From Siphonodentalium dalli (lineage: Eukaryota; Mollusca; Scaphopoda; Gadilida; Siphonodentaliidae): 64,000 nucleotides of DNA. The stretch is from NCBI GenBank assembly GCA_032622095.1, contig CP136067.1, positions 81,556,705 through 81,620,704 on the forward strand, given 5' to 3'. The notes beneath the pieces are model-generated. The model saw nothing but the letters and a program-made list of their open reading frames with translations, was not told the origin of the DNA and searched no databases. Shown piece after piece: positions 1 to 12,380 of the stretch (positions within the stretch are counted from its first letter, which is position 1; every line of letters begins with the position of its first letter). The translations under genes were made by a program, and so were the position numbers.

Positions 1-120
1 TTATTAGAAACCATGAAATCGTAACCGTTATTACGGATAGTAAAATACGACAACGATTAGAAAGTACACACATGTTGGTGACGTAGTACCCTATCCGCAT
101 CCGTAATCGTAAACGTGAGT

Positions 121-390
121 TTTGCGAAAGGTCTCTATTATAACAAACCGCCAGGCTTCGTATACGAGAGGTCACCCAAATAACACCGAAATAACGAAGG
201 TGTTTGATCGAAGTATATGCATATTTGTACAGAAACGTTATCGCTGCGGTTTACTCTGATTATAACAATCCGTCAGGCTTCATACGAAATGCCAACCAAA
301 TAACACAGAAATAACGAAGGTTTATATAATTCTACTGTTAATGAGTAAAGTATGATCCGATACATATATTTGTACAGAAACGTATTCGTT
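121..390. repeat. Two diverged ~125-bp direct repeats
   Basis: The stretches at about 121-250 and 252-390 share blocks in the same order: ATTATAACAA, a CAGGCTTC block, CAAATAACAC followed by GAAATAACGAAGG, and TTTGTACAGAAACG. The second copy carries extra bases in its middle. No coding potential is visible. This is a short, decayed tandem duplication, and the array may begin outside the window. Confidence 0.6.
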
Positions 391-1019
391 GTTGTTTCTC
401 ATCCATGCATCACATATTCGGAGCAATATGCAGGTATTTTAAGTTGAAAACATATATAATCTTGAAGCAAAATAACAAGGAATATTTATATCTTTAGTTA
501 TCCCCCATATCATAAGGATGGATGCGGAAACTGTCTCAAATTCCAAACATTCAATAGAATATGAACACTGATATTTGAGAACTATTGCACATTATACTCT
601 TTAAAAACACTTCTTCAAACATCTCCGTTATTTCGTCTATAATCCTAGCCTCATCCTCGCGTGCCACGTGTTATTGCGATTTACTATCAACTGCTATCTA
701 ATCGTGAACCCCGATTGAGTATCTGTCGCTGTCCAATTGTGTGCGTGTTGGCTGCATTCGCTTCCTGGTCATTTTTTTTCCTCCATGAAACTTGGCACAG
801 ATATTTACCTGTGCACCAGCCATTATGAGATTGGTTGGGCTTATTTTAGTTGAGTTATAACGCCGTTTTTTACTTTGTGTATTTGTTTGTTATATAGTTA
901 CTGTTTTTCTTTGTCATTTCGATCTGCGATTTCAAGTTGCTGCCAAATTACGCATACATAGTTTGAGGACAGAAAGAGACATCTACTTTAATATGGCTAT
1001 ACCCTTTTTGTAGCTCATA
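391..1019. other. AT-rich spacer, nothing recognised
   Basis: No ORF, repeat or RNA signal could be supported here. Confidence 0.5.
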
Positions 1020-1319
1020 TGTGCCTTGCGGGGGTTATCATTAGTCCAATTTTGACATTCAGACATCTTGTTTTTCCCATGACACAGGGGTTTCCAGTAT
1101 ATAACTTTCCAAACGTTTTGTAACTTGTGCTATCCATCTATAGTATTGAAGTATGCCCATGCATACTGGAGTTGCAATGCAAATTTTAGGTATATGGAGT
1201 AAACGTTTTGAAGTCCAACAATCTGTTTTAACATCAACTCCACACCTGCTTACTATTGTGAGTTGGGAACACTGAGTCGGAGAACTGTCCTTATATTGCA
1301 TCCAAATAAAAGTCCCCCA

Positions 1320-1665
1320 AATCCAAAATGGCACCCACAATGGCGGACAGATTTAGAAAAATCACCGAAAATCCCTCATATTCACATCATTGGGCATTAT
1401 TGTCGAGAAATACTGTGGTGAAGTAATTACCTTACATCCCATGCAAGAAATGGTTTTCCAAATCTAAGATGGCGGCCAAAATGGCGACCGATATTTGAAA
1501 ACACGCCTACATTCAGGACTTTACTTTCTTACGATGGGCGTTATTGTTTCGCGAATTCTACCCACCATTACATGTTGATATGGAATATTGATATGAAGTA
1601 TTCATTTGAGTTTGGCAATTGATATTCAAGGTCAAGATGGCAGCTAAACTGGAGGCCAGACATTG
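1320..1665. repeat. Degenerate ~150-bp repeat with AAGATGGCGGCC motif
   Basis: Three spaced copies centre on near 1,326, 1,463 and 1,637, each pairing an AAGATGGCNGC-like block with a nearby ATGGCG or TGGAGGCC block. The spacing is about 140-175 bp. The same motif recurs at 5,853, 7,228 and 7,380 (inverted) and 26,588. The AAGATGGC core resembles a YY1-type site, but here it behaves as part of a dispersed repeat family. Confidence 0.5.
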
Positions 1666-1699
1666 AAAAGAAATCGATATTTTCACATACAAATTTCAA

Positions 1700-2404
1700 C
1701 TTTTGTCATAATATCGATATGTATGGACGAAACTATACACACACCATCTATTAGTTCAACTTAAAACGTATCAAAACGCATAACACTGCTTAATTTTCCG
1801 ATGTCTAGCTTAATTAAGATTTAAAATATTTGCTAAATATGGGATTTGTGCGTCATCTTGAACCAGAAAGGCCTATGGTCGATAAGTATACAAGCTTACA
1901 GAAGGTCATCTCTATGTATGTCTTACTCATACCCCATGGGGATAATGACATGTACACCTGGCGAACTTCACAGTTAACTAGTCACTTCTCAATAGATTGT
2001 TCTTCTCGCTCGAAGCTATTTTGAGGAAAATTGCAAAATCGTTTTATTCAAATAATTTGGGCGCAATCATGCCTTTCGCTTTTAACCAATTATTGCCGTT
2101 TTAATTTGTTCATTCTTTATTAAAACTATATGTATATGGATATAATAATACAGTGTGTCATTTGACATACACCAAACAACAGCAATACGATCCTTTGTGC
2201 TATTGTGTGGGAGGGGTATATCTCGTCTTGCTCACAACTTACATGTGCATACCTTGCATTCGTTCTATTGACATACCTATTCACAAAATATATGTTGCGA
2301 AGCTTAAAAAAAGGTTTTCTGTCGCGGGTCACCGTGATAAGTTAAAACTACCTCTATATTCATTGTGGATGATTGTGAATTTAGAAGTTTTAGAAGTGGA
2401 TAGG
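1700..2404. other. AT-rich spacer, only chance ORFs
   Basis: Short open frames overlap on both strands with no recognisable motif. Nothing else was found. Confidence 0.5.
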
Positions 2405-2563
2405 ATAGGATAGTTTATTTACAATACACACGAATGAATCATTCGGAATGATACAGTGGCAGTAATACATAATAAAGTAAAGCAGTGTATTGTCGGGGGT
2501 AGCCTAGCCCTATCGGGATGTCTTCCTGCTACCCCCTAAGTGTTCCTGCTACCCCCTAAGTGT
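2405..2563 (-). repeat. Retrotransposon 3'-end-like fragment with (CTATC)n tail
   Basis: The plus strand reads GGATAGGATAGGATAG followed by TTTATTTAC. On the minus strand this is an AATAAA-type signal followed by a pentanucleotide CTATC tail, the usual look of a non-LTR 3' end. At 2,524-2,563 a 20-bp block (TCCTGCTACCCCCTAAGTGT) is repeated twice in tandem. No coding part is attached. Confidence 0.4.
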
Positions 2564-2968
2564 TGATGTCTACTGCAATAACAGACAATATCCGTTCTAG
2601 ACAGACGCATCTTGAAATATGGAAGAACTGATGAAGAAATATTGAGTACTGCTATACATTCTTTCATCTTTAAGTGTTATTTGATACCACCGTATACATT
2701 ACATTACGATTAGTTATTGTTCTGGTACTAATTGAATCGATATGGTTGTCAACAGAACCATTTAGCGTTGATCCTAATTGTTCACAATTTCTGTCCCACA
2801 TCCGACCTAATGGTTGCTTTCCAGATCCAGCACCTGCTCTTATAAAGCAGCAGACGTACTGTAATAGCGAATCATTAGTTCCGCATATTATAACCATTTT
2901 TCACAATTAGGTGATATTAATCAAATGTAACAGTAAACCACTACGCTCCGAGTTGTCTAATTCTTTTC

Positions 2969-3223
2969 TTAACCTTTCTATACTAAATGGAATCTCCATC
3001 AATCGTCGAAATATACATTGGAATGGTATATCATCCATTGTAAGGGGCGTTTAGGAAAAATGTGCAGCCGACAGAGAATACAAGTGCAGAAAGAATCAAA
3101 TTCTTTCGAGGGAAATGTTCAGATAATAAGTTCAACAAACCATCGTTTGTTGAACTTATTATGTATATATATATTTCACATAGGAACTACTCGCCAATGA
3201 GTGTTTAGTATAGAAACGGTTAA
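2969..3223. mobile_element. TTAA-flanked MITE, copy A
   Basis: TTAA lies at 2,969-2,972 and 3,220-3,223. Inside are inverted ends CC(C)TTTCTATACTAAA and TTTAGTATAGAAACGG. An internal hairpin (3,121-3,162) pairs AATAAGTTCAACAAAC with its complement. The 247-bp element has no ORF. TTAA target duplication is typical of piggyBac and Kolobok families, and which of these mobilised it cannot be told. Relatives are at 10,395 and 16,790. Confidence 0.7.
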
Positions 3224-3224
3224 C

Positions 3225-3745
3225 TAACACTCATAGACGAGTAGTTCCCTATGCAAATGTCCAGATAGTAAGTTCAACAAACGGTCATAGAGTCCGTGTG
3301 TTGAACTTGATATCTGAGCATTACGCACCACTGAAAATGAATGTTTCTCCGCTTGTATCGTCATGTCATACATGTATGTATGTCGTCTGCTGATATGACA
3401 GAATCCATTCAGCAAAGGAATGGTTAAACATCTACTGTCGAGCTAGAAAATTTGCGCAAATTTCATAAGATTAAATATTGATGCAGTTTACATATATGCC
3501 GCTTACATTCTATTAAACACTCATTGACCAGAAGTCCCCTCAGCAATTTAAAACAAAACAATTCCCACCAATTAATATTAATCATTCTGCACATGCATAT
3601 CTTTTCATCTGTCTGTCGCCTGCTGATTTATTTTGAACACCCCTCCAATGGAATAATATATAGACCATTGCAATATTAACTATTGTAACTGGCGGCATAG
3701 TCCATTTGGTACAGAAAGGGTTCAGAAACTGCTTTTGATTATGTC
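3225..3745. repeat. Decayed relative of the TTAA hairpin MITE
   Basis: The hairpin seen in copy A recurs at 3,269-3,318 (AGTAAGTTCAACAAACGG and its complement). It is followed by diverged pieces of the same element, including AGTAGTTCCCTATG in inverted orientation to the GGAACTACTCG of copy A. A further related terminus (GGTACAGAAAGGGTT) is near 3,709. Boundaries are unclear. Confidence 0.4.
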
Positions 3746-5830
3746 TCGTCCAATTCGATACCAAATTAGTCAAGATAGCCAATTTCAACTTTCCACCCAC
3801 AAGATAAATGAAGAATACTTGCAATCAGCATCACTTTTATAGTTTTACATTTTCAAATCTTTTTTATTTTTACAAGACACTTGAAGTTTTTAGTCTCAAT
3901 GTTGTTTCATAAGTTCGTCAAGGAAAATCCTAATTTATTTTAGTTATATGGTTTCTGAACTGTTTTATTTACAGCATTGTTGAAGGTCTCCGTCCTATAT
4001 TTACTTATTATTTTGATGAAAATAGATGATTCCAGATTTCACTGCTTTTTATTCTAAAAATGTCCATGCCGAGTTCTGCTACAAATGTCAAATATGAGCA
4101 CAAATGGTCTTTAGTAAGAAATTCCACGAAGCTGTAAATAGTGCGTGTATTGCCTCAGTTCAAATTTTTTTTAGAAATATATAACAAATCTCTCGGACTA
4201 CTCACCCTCCCGGCATACCTTACTGCAAATTGTTTACTACCCCCCCCCCCCCCCCCCCGAGATACGATTAAAAATAAAGAGTGTTCAACCTAATAATTTG
4301 AAGTCCAGAGTGTTTCCGTTTCTTGGTTATCAAATTCGATTTTCAGACTATATGTCTCCCATTTGAACAGACAGAAGTCGCGAGTCCACTTATGCAAGCC
4401 CCTTCCTTTCGCTTAGAAGTTTTCTAATTTGCTTCAAGTTTCCTGGTTGTTATAACATTTTAAAAAACGGCTTTTGAAAATAGGCTATAAATATTAATTG
4501 ATTAGAAATTTAGAAAAAATAATTATTATTATCGTGACACTGCAACCGCAACCCATTTGCCAGTCTGAAATTTCCAAAAACTTGTTATTCGATCAAGCGT
4601 GGCATTTCTAATTGTTGACTATGTTCACCATCATAACGATGAGGTACGCCAACCACCTCGCTGTCATGTCACCAACAATTCAGCAGAATGTTGTCATCGA
4701 CACAGGTCCAATAATAATGCAATATGGAGTATATATAATTATACCATATATAACATTGTATAACATTATATAACAGACAACGCATAAATACTTGTGTTGT
4801 GATGATGCGCGTGATGGAAACGCAAATGTATTCCTTCTGTATATTATGTATATAATTGTATTCTTTGTTTTGCCTGTTTCATGTTAATTTATGACTTAGC
4901 AATAAAAACTATACATAATTTCATACCTGGTTTCTTCTTGACACTGCCTCATGTGAACTCTTCCTGTCTCCAGATTCTCAATATTGCGAGTCCACGTTGG
5001 ACATTTACTGTCATTATGCTGATAAATAGTGTCCAGAAACGGAAGCGGTATACCACTTCGATTCAAGTGTGTCTGCAGTGTCCCATATTGTTTCTAACCG
5101 TAATATACTGATGGGCGTACACTGTCCTCCTAAAGAAAAGAACGATTTTATCAAGAACACACACACGCCCTTCGATAAGCTATTGTTGGGTTAGGATCTG
5201 GTTGTCAAAGGAATTTAAGAACTCGTATATTAAAACAAAACGGGAATGTAAACTCTGACTGTGTTATAAAGAAAAAACAAAGTAACGGGCGATCCTACGT
5301 GCACCACTTGTAAAATAACCACTGATTGAGGTATTGTATGGAGTTTTAATTTTTGGAGGTGATTTACGCAACCGCCAACTGAATGACAGTGTCAGTTTTA
5401 TGCGTCAATGCAAAACGTTCGCATGATACTATAGATCGGTATATAGATATGGCACACCCTGACAAATATTTAAAAATAAACTTACTTTACCGGCCGTTTG
5501 CATTGGACCAGTGTGGGATGAAAGTGATACCAATCAAAAGTGAACGTTTGTGGTTCGGCCATACGCGGCACTGATATAGGCCTTATATAGCAATATAGTG
5601 TAATAGTGCATGAATTTGAACATCGATGTGACCATCATGACAAGTTAAAATGCTAAAACTGACAAGAAATGAGTGCCACAAACATGTGATTTATAAAGAA
5701 TATTGTCCCCCTTCGCAATATATATGAATTCAATCACGCTAATCAGCCTACATATATATGCAAGTGTTACTTTACTCCACCATATACATCAACTGATGTA
5801 TGTACTTGTGGACCTATGTACATGTTAGCT
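3746..5830. other. AT-rich spacer with a 19-bp poly-C tract
   Basis: The only distinctive feature is an uninterrupted run of 19 C at 4,240-4,258. Short ORFs at 4,881-5,111 and 5,383-5,574 show no recognisable domain. Confidence 0.5.
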
Positions 5831-6028
5831 CAACGATTGATAAAAGTTCAAAGATGGCCACCAAGCTGGCGGCTTAAAATCGCGAAATTCTCAGTTTTGA
5901 CCAAATTGCCTCAAACGAACCTCAGTATAAGGAATATGACATTAATTTATTAACATAGAACATATTTAACACACTAATTCTTTAGTCCAAAAATAAATAG
6001 AGTCATTCTGACCAGTGAGAGAGAATTT

Positions 6029-6466
6029 ATGAAGCAAAAGAATGACGATGCAATAGAACCAAACACGTCTATAGATAGTACGCCAGAGTCTGAGGTATCG
6101 ACGGTTGCATTACAATGGAAGCTGAGGTATCACTGTGATCCGATTCTTTTTACTAAACTAGTGTTACTTAAACGACAAAGAGCTTATTTAATACATAAAG
6201 AAAAGTACCATGACATGTATGCTGATTCGGCTATTCAAATATACATGTACGTGTATATTAACTTGTACGACTCTAAGTTGGGTAGGGACACTATTTGGGA
6301 TCATGCCATCAAAAAGTTTCCGTGTTGTTATCCCATAATTGACAATATACATATAATCTCCCTGCTCTGTTTATTCGCAAACGTCATGATAAATTCGGTC
6401 TTTAGAAGTGCCAAAACACTGCATATGATAGACAGATATAATTTGATACTCCAAAGATTTTTATGA
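6029..6466 (+). CDS. Hypothetical protein ORF, 145 codons
   Basis: This is the longest open frame in the first 12 kb. It begins with a charged, Ser/Thr/Glu-rich stretch (residues 1-30), then a mixed region rich in Lys, Tyr and His, then a hydrophobic stretch around residues 100-120. I do not recognise a family. Composition looks more protein-like than the simple-sequence ORFs nearby, and a second protein-like stretch follows in another frame at 6,522. It may be a decayed gene fragment or an exon, or a chance ORF. Confidence 0.25.
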   Translation: MKQKNDDAIEPNTSIDSTPESEVSTVALQWKLRYHCDPILFTKLVLLKRQRAYLIHKEKYHDMYADSAIQIYMYVYINLYDSKLGRDTIWDHAIKKFPCCYPIIDNIHIISLLCLFANVMINSVFRSAKTLHMIDRYNLILQRFL

Positions 6467-6521
6467 AAACAATGAGTGGCTTTGGTGTTACTTACACATG
6501 CGATTCACTCTTGTGCTTCAA

Positions 6522-6643
6522 TGGCAGCTCTCTTCGCACCAAATAATAGCGATATGGGTATGATTTATAGATATTCTGAGCTTATGATTCGATTCGTAGC
6601 CGAAAACTTCGATGCCGATATACCATCTCAAACTTTAAACTGA
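6522..6643 (+). CDS. Short protein-like ORF downstream of 6,029 ORF
   Basis: An ATG at 6,522 opens about 40 codons ending in TGA at 6,641-6,643; the frame is open upstream to about 6,490. The peptide includes SMAALFAPNNSDMG and ENFDADIPSQTLN. It is in a different frame from the preceding ORF, about 55 bp away, so a frameshift or a small intron could link them. No family is recognised. Confidence 0.2.
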
Positions 6644-6649
6644 GCACCC

Positions 6650-7960
6650 ATTTGCTGGAGGGGGGCTTGATGAGTCAATTTTGGCAATAGAGCAATAGTT
6701 TTGTTACCAAGATACCGAGATTTATCAACGTTACAGTGGCCCATGTTATGTAGATTTGGGAGGCGAAGAAGTTTAAGAGACCTGCCAGTCGGACACTCAG
6801 CCGGAAATAGTTTCACACACGTATACGCATTTCACCGGCTGACCCAGAAACTATAGCAACTGGCATTGGGAAGCACAACATCTCACTCGGTTGGTAGAGC
6901 TAGAGAATTTAGTCAAGGAAAAAATTGTTGCCGTAAATGATGAAATGATGATCGAGTTCGATATATGTCGATGTAATCGACAGAAATGTCATGAAATTAT
7001 GTGACTCTCGGGTGTTTGGGTAGAATCCAAATTTACTCCAGTTAGCCGCTTGTGGGATGTTGATATCAATGACATAGTAAATATCACCTTAGATTTCCTC
7101 AGTTCATATTGTCACGTATATATAATTAGACAAACGTGTTAATAATTAAATGTAGCATCACATTCCATAAACTGATAGTCATTTATGGGAATTATGAAAA
7201 CTAAACTTTTCGCGTGCTTAAGCTGTCATCTTGGTAGCCATCTTTGAAACCATAATCAATTATTAAGCTAACAGATATTTAGTTTGTTTCAGAAAATATA
7301 ACCATAGTCTGTTCTCTGTTTTACGTATTTTGCCAACTCCGTGGTGGTACAAGCCCTTGTCAAGTGACCATTTAGGCCATTTTGACTGCCATCTTTGTAT
7401 TGCCCTGATTTCTAAAATTCCCAAGACTGATAGCGGATCAGCCGGTGGATTCTTCAGAAGTGGACTCTAGACCACCGAGAAAAAACTGCATGTATACGCT
7501 AAAATATGCATTGGTGGGTTGGCGGTCGGACTATTTTGGTTTGGTCCATATATATATCATCATTAATTTGGGGTGTTGGGTTTTCTGATGTAGCATAACA
7601 GATGTCATTATGTTTTTATAATATATTTTTCAATTTAAATTGTAATATTCTTCAACCAAGTCATATTGTCTAAGTGCTGCTCCATGAGTTTGAACGACTC
7701 ACATGGGCGTATATTGTGCCTTTAAAGATATAGCATGTATATACTCAGTTCAGTGAATAACTCTGATAATTGAGTACCCACGCACTTTGCCCATTTAAAT
7801 AATGTACAATTCAATTGGTGTTATCGTAAATTCCAGCCACGCCTGTCGTATAATTTCCGAAACGAAAACACCCATTGCAGACAAGTATAATTATGATACT
7901 CAGTTCGGGACGAACGTTTGCCAATAAACAAACGGCAATAATTCATCCATGGTGAGTCAC
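6650..7960. other. AT-rich spacer
   Basis: No gene is supported. Inverted copies of the AAGATGGC motif occur at about 7,228-7,250 (GCCATCTTTG form) and 7,380-7,400. Confidence 0.45.
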
Positions 7961-7964
7961 TGTA

Positions 7965-8489
7965 TATAATTTATTAGATCATGTCATGAATCTCTACTCT
8001 GGCTATATAATGCCCATAGAGATCATATTCCACTAGTACAAAACCTGGGAACCTTTTTGAAGTTTTGACAGGGAAACTTATAAAGTAAAATAAATAACTC
8101 GGGGAATATATTTCTTAGTTATTATCTGTTCCTTAATAATATACTTCACTGCAGGTTAAAGTCCCAACTCGAAATTGAATTTTTTTTCTTTTACTTTTGT
8201 GAGCCGATATCACAATAAACACAATAAACCAGGAGAAATTCCATAATTGTACAAAAGCAAAATCGCTCACAAAGTCACTTAAATCGTAAAATTTCGAGTT
8301 GGGACCTTCACCGACAGTAAAGTCCTAACAAACAGATTATAACAAAGAAATATATTCCCCGCGTTATTTGTTTGGACTTGGTTCCCTGTCAAAACTTCAA
8401 AATGTTCCAAGGTTTTGTACAGGTGGAATATGATATCTATACGTGCGTAGCTAAGAGTAGAGATTCAGGGCATGATCTAATAATTTATA
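7965..8489. mobile_element. 525-bp long imperfect palindrome, foldback MITE-like
   Basis: The left arm begins TATAATTTATTAGATCATG and the right arm ends with its near-complement. Matches continue through GAATCTCTACTC, CATATTCCAC, GTACAAAACC, GAAGTTTTGACAGGGAA and AATATATTTC, and through AGTCCCAACTCGAAATT near the centre. Each arm is about 250 bp. There is no ORF. This is consistent with a long-palindrome nonautonomous DNA element, and the exact target duplication is unclear (TA-rich flanks). Confidence 0.7.
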
Positions 8490-8958
8490 CGCACAAATGA
8501 AGGTGTGTGGAGCCAGTTTGGGTCTAAAAAATTATAAAAATAACCACTTTATTCTGCATGTAATTCCATTCGTTCACACCAGCAGAGTGTTCCACATTAA
8601 AGATGCATAATCCGAATTAACGCTCGCAAATTACTATTTCCTTGGCTTCGGGGGGGGGGGGGTATTTGATTCGAGTCGATGGACCCATGCATCCATCAAA
8701 GCTCAGAGTGATCAGATATCGATATTTGAAATCTATTATTTTTCACCACCGATAATTTTAAATGACCCAGTAAACAGTCGACGAGAAGAGGGTCTCGGGC
8801 CAAATTGCGGATGAAGATGGATAACTCTAAAATCAAGCGGCTTTTTTTTGGTCAGATATTTGACAAACCGGCAAAATTTCGTTGAACAAAATGTTGATAA
8901 GTAACAGGTTTTGGAAAAATTTATATATACTATCGTGGACTGTGGTTAGAATTATTCG

Positions 8959-9187
8959 GCTGGGACGTTTCGGCCGGGATACATATAAATACATACTGAA
9001 TTACGCAACGAAAATGTCATCAAAAGTCACATTTCATAACAAAATTCCCTCATAACAACTCATAAATGCACGAAATATTCAAAGAAAATATCATCAAAAG
9101 TCAGAAAAAGTTGAGACGATTCGGCTCAATAAGTGAGACGTTTCGGCCTAAAACTGAACCGAAACGTCCCGGCCGAAACGTCCCAGC
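8959..9187. repeat. 21-bp perfect inverted repeats (CGGCCGAAACGTCCC motif)
   Basis: The 21 bases at 8,959-8,979 are exactly complementary to 9,167-9,187. Further partial copies of the GGCCGAAACG block sit at 9,139-9,150 and 9,180-9,210. The inverted pair encloses about 190 bp without coding potential. It may be a small inverted-repeat element or a motif-based repeat. Confidence 0.5.
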
Positions 9188-9365
9188 CGAAACGCCTCTG
9201 GACCGAAACGACACTGACCCCAATTTTTGGGCAATTACTCGATTCTGATAACTGAAGCGGCATTTCCAAAAAAATTGCTGTTGTTGGAATCTGATGATAT
9301 GGGGACCATCGAATCCGATTGAGTAGCTTTAAGTTTTCCACTTTAATATATAATATATAACAGTT

Positions 9366-9420
9366 TCGGATTCACGGACTCAGTCTGATTGTTCATTGCT
9401 TCAAATGTGCTTAGGTTTCA
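9366..9420. repeat. Fragment related to the SINE-like tail at 47.82 kb
   Basis: This stretch shares CACGGACTCAGT, then GT(G/T)CATTGCTTCA and ATGTGCTTA with 47,826-47,875, in the same order and orientation. Only about 55 bp match. Confidence 0.45.
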
Positions 9421-10394
9421 ATAAGTTTGTAGAATCACCATAGTTTATGTATACACACTAGAAACTCGGTATGTGGTGTTTTTGCGCCGTCAATTTTATT
9501 GGCGCCGCTATATTTGAAATAGAGCAGAAGGCGTTGTACAATTATAGATCAATACCAGCCTTGCACGTTTATTACTTAGTCGGTGAAAAATTTGTCAATA
9601 TTTAACCCACATGGAATGTTTGTCATTGTAGATAACCACTGACATCTAATAAATTCATTCTTGAATGGCGATCCTCGTTACAATATTCTTATCGGTTATT
9701 GTTGAGTTGATACTAAGGTCAATCCCAATAACTTTGTTCATTGGTATAGAGTATAACAGAAAACAGTATAATTCATGAACCGTAACTCTAAAATGCACGA
9801 TAATAATACAAAGAGACGGAATAATTTATTATCTATTATATCTAAACTGCCCCTGTACTATAAAAATTATATACGTGTAAATTACGAGACCGAAATAAAT
9901 GATTAACGGTGATTTATAACCATAATACGCCCATTCTGAAGTAGAGTCTGGGAATGCAGTGGTGCTGAGATACCTGGACGTTGACAGGAAGACGACCATG
10001 CAACATGACCTTAGCTTTGTCCGGATAATATAGATGTATTATACATATATTTATGTATTTTTTCTACCTATACATGTACTGTATTATCCAATAAAATTTA
10101 TATCTTTGCAGATAAAATATTACTGATATGAAGCCCACCAGAAGATACTACTCGCAATGTTACTGTCTTGTAAATTACACATGTAACAGTTTTACTTAGA
10201 GAGGCTCCGCTTGTAACTTGAGGCTTGTAACTTGTGAGTATTTAACTGCCATTTTCGGTTGATGTCTAATCATATATTGCAAATATCTTTTCGCGTTATC
10301 TCGTATTTTTGACGCCATGATATGCTGATAATTACCTTATATACAAGATACAAGACGCAGGCTACAATGGGAACCACATCTAAGTAATCTTGAC
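9421..10394. other. AT-rich spacer
   Basis: No ORF or repeat could be supported. Confidence 0.45.
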
Positions 10395-10608
10395 TTAGCC
10401 CTTTCTATACTAAATGGATTCTCCCATTCAGATATAAAAGTCTATCTTGGAATGATCTATTATTCATTTGAAGGAGTGTTAAGGTGATAAAAGCAGACGA
10501 CAGGTAAATAAAAGTGCAGAAATGATCATATTTATTGAGGGAAATGTTTAGATACATACATGTAATAATTTGAACTACTCTACGATGCTTTTGTATAGAA
10601 ATGGTTAA
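10395..10608. mobile_element. TTAA-type MITE, copy B
   Basis: The left end CCCTTTCTATACTAAATGGA and right end GTATAGAAATGG match copy A at 2,969. The right flank is TTAA (10,605-10,608), while the left flank reads TTAG, a single change from TTAA. Internal blocks (GTGCAGAAATGATC, GAGGGAAATGTT) also match copy A, so the two are diverged members of one family. Confidence 0.6.
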
Positions 10609-10981
10609 TTTATTATAAATAATACCTATCTATGGAATTTGTCACGTTCTGGTTATCATTGGACAACTTTCGCATAATGAACTACTCATAATTACAAATA
10701 TGGTGCCACGTCAATACAACCGATATATCAGTTGTCGTTTTACCATATCCGTAGTTACGATTTTCGGTTTCGTGAAGGCACTGAGCACGGACACGCGAGA
10801 TCTGAGTGAAATTATCGAGCCAACCACTAACTATGACCTGATAACAACACAACTAAGTACAGAATAATCACGGCAAGCAAAACAATATCACCTTACTGTG
10901 AGCGGCAAGTAGTTTGAACGGCACTATTTTCTCACTAAGGGACTTGCAGTCGTCAATTCTGCGAAAAAGTTATCGGACCGT

Positions 10982-12126
10982 TGGGGGGGGGGGGGGTCGT
11001 GAGAAAATTTACACATACAGGCCCCAAAAAAAAAATTACAGCCCTTTTGCTACCCACCCACCCTTTTTGTGCAAAAAAAAAAAAAAATTCCGCCTGATTT
11101 TTTTCGACCCACCCCCTAAAATAACAAAAATCATTTTAAATCTATTCAAGACCAAATCAAACAGAATCAAAGGTAAGTTTTAAATTGGTCCGTTTCTGGC
11201 AGATTCCAAGTGTTCAAACAATTGAAAAACTATCAACGGTTATGATGTTGTTTTCGACATTGAAAAATACATTTTGAAATAAAAAGTGTTTTATTCTACA
11301 GTATGCACAGATATTGTGAGGTAATATTTATAGTGCCAATAAGCCAACATTGTGTTTAATTTTTACATAAATAGTCCAGTTACTAATTAATGACTTCTTC
11401 GCTGTTGTTCCATAAAAGGTGCCACGTACCAACCATCATATCAGAACACCTTATAGCCATACCCCCAATGACAGTTATATAGTATATAAGTATCACTCTT
11501 TGGAGCCAAATAAACAGGCTGGCATGTTTATTTTTTAATTTGAGGTATTTTGTTAGCCAGCACTCTGCTGCACTAGTATTATTTGGTCATTATACATGCC
11601 AGAGTGAAAATGCCAGCACTATCAGGCACTATTCAATATTAATTTGAGGTGAAATGCAAACCAGCACTCCTATTCAGTCATCACTTTTATTTGGCACCAG
11701 AGAGTGCTTTATCTTATACCTACATATGTTCTTAAGTGTTGGTTAAGGTCATAATCTATGTTAGAACACATTTATTAGTGAAAACAACTTAAAACAATTT
11801 CCATAATGTGGGTTGAAAAAAATTTGCACAAACAATTTTTTTCATGCCTCTCAGATGCACCCACCCCGCCCGGTATAGGTATGTTTTTGGAAGACCTCCC
11901 CTATATTACTTATATCTTATACCTACCCTGTTCCTAAGTGTCTGTAAAGGCCATAACCTGCCTCAGAACACAATTATTAATGAATATATTTGAAAACAAC
12001 TTAAAACAAGGGCAAAAATGTGAATAGAAATTTTTTTGCACAAACTCATTTTTTCGGGCCTCTTCGGACCCACCCACCCCGGCCCTGTATGATAAAACTT
12101 TTGTGCGACCCCCCCCCCCCCCCCCG
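10982..12126. mobile_element. 1.15-kb nonautonomous element with poly-G/poly-C ends
   Basis: The left end is a run of 14 G followed by TCG and the right end is CGA followed by about 18 C and a G. Inside each end lie CACCCACCC/GGGTGGGTGGG blocks and A-rich blocks in inverted order. A 7-bp direct repeat GGACCGT flanks it (10,975-10,981 and 12,127-12,133), read as the target duplication. Internally, about 200 bp are duplicated in tandem (from about 11,714 and 11,931, both starting CTTATACCTAC). No transposase is visible. The same terminal design occurs at 26,352-26,889. Confidence 0.65.
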
Positions 12127-12380
12127 GGACCGTCTGAAAAATTTACGACTACTATTAGCCATTCGTAATTCTTATTATTAAAATTGCAGAGGGGTGGACC
12201 GATCGTATGTAGCGAGCATTTAAAAAAAAATTGGAATGCTGATATCCCGCGAACAGAGTCGGGACAATTCCAAAATGATAACGCTCATCGCGTTACTTGA
12301 ACGTCTTTCACTTTCTCTTACATCCTATAATTCATATACTCGCTGCAAGCTATTGGTCCATATATGGCCTTTATATTGAC

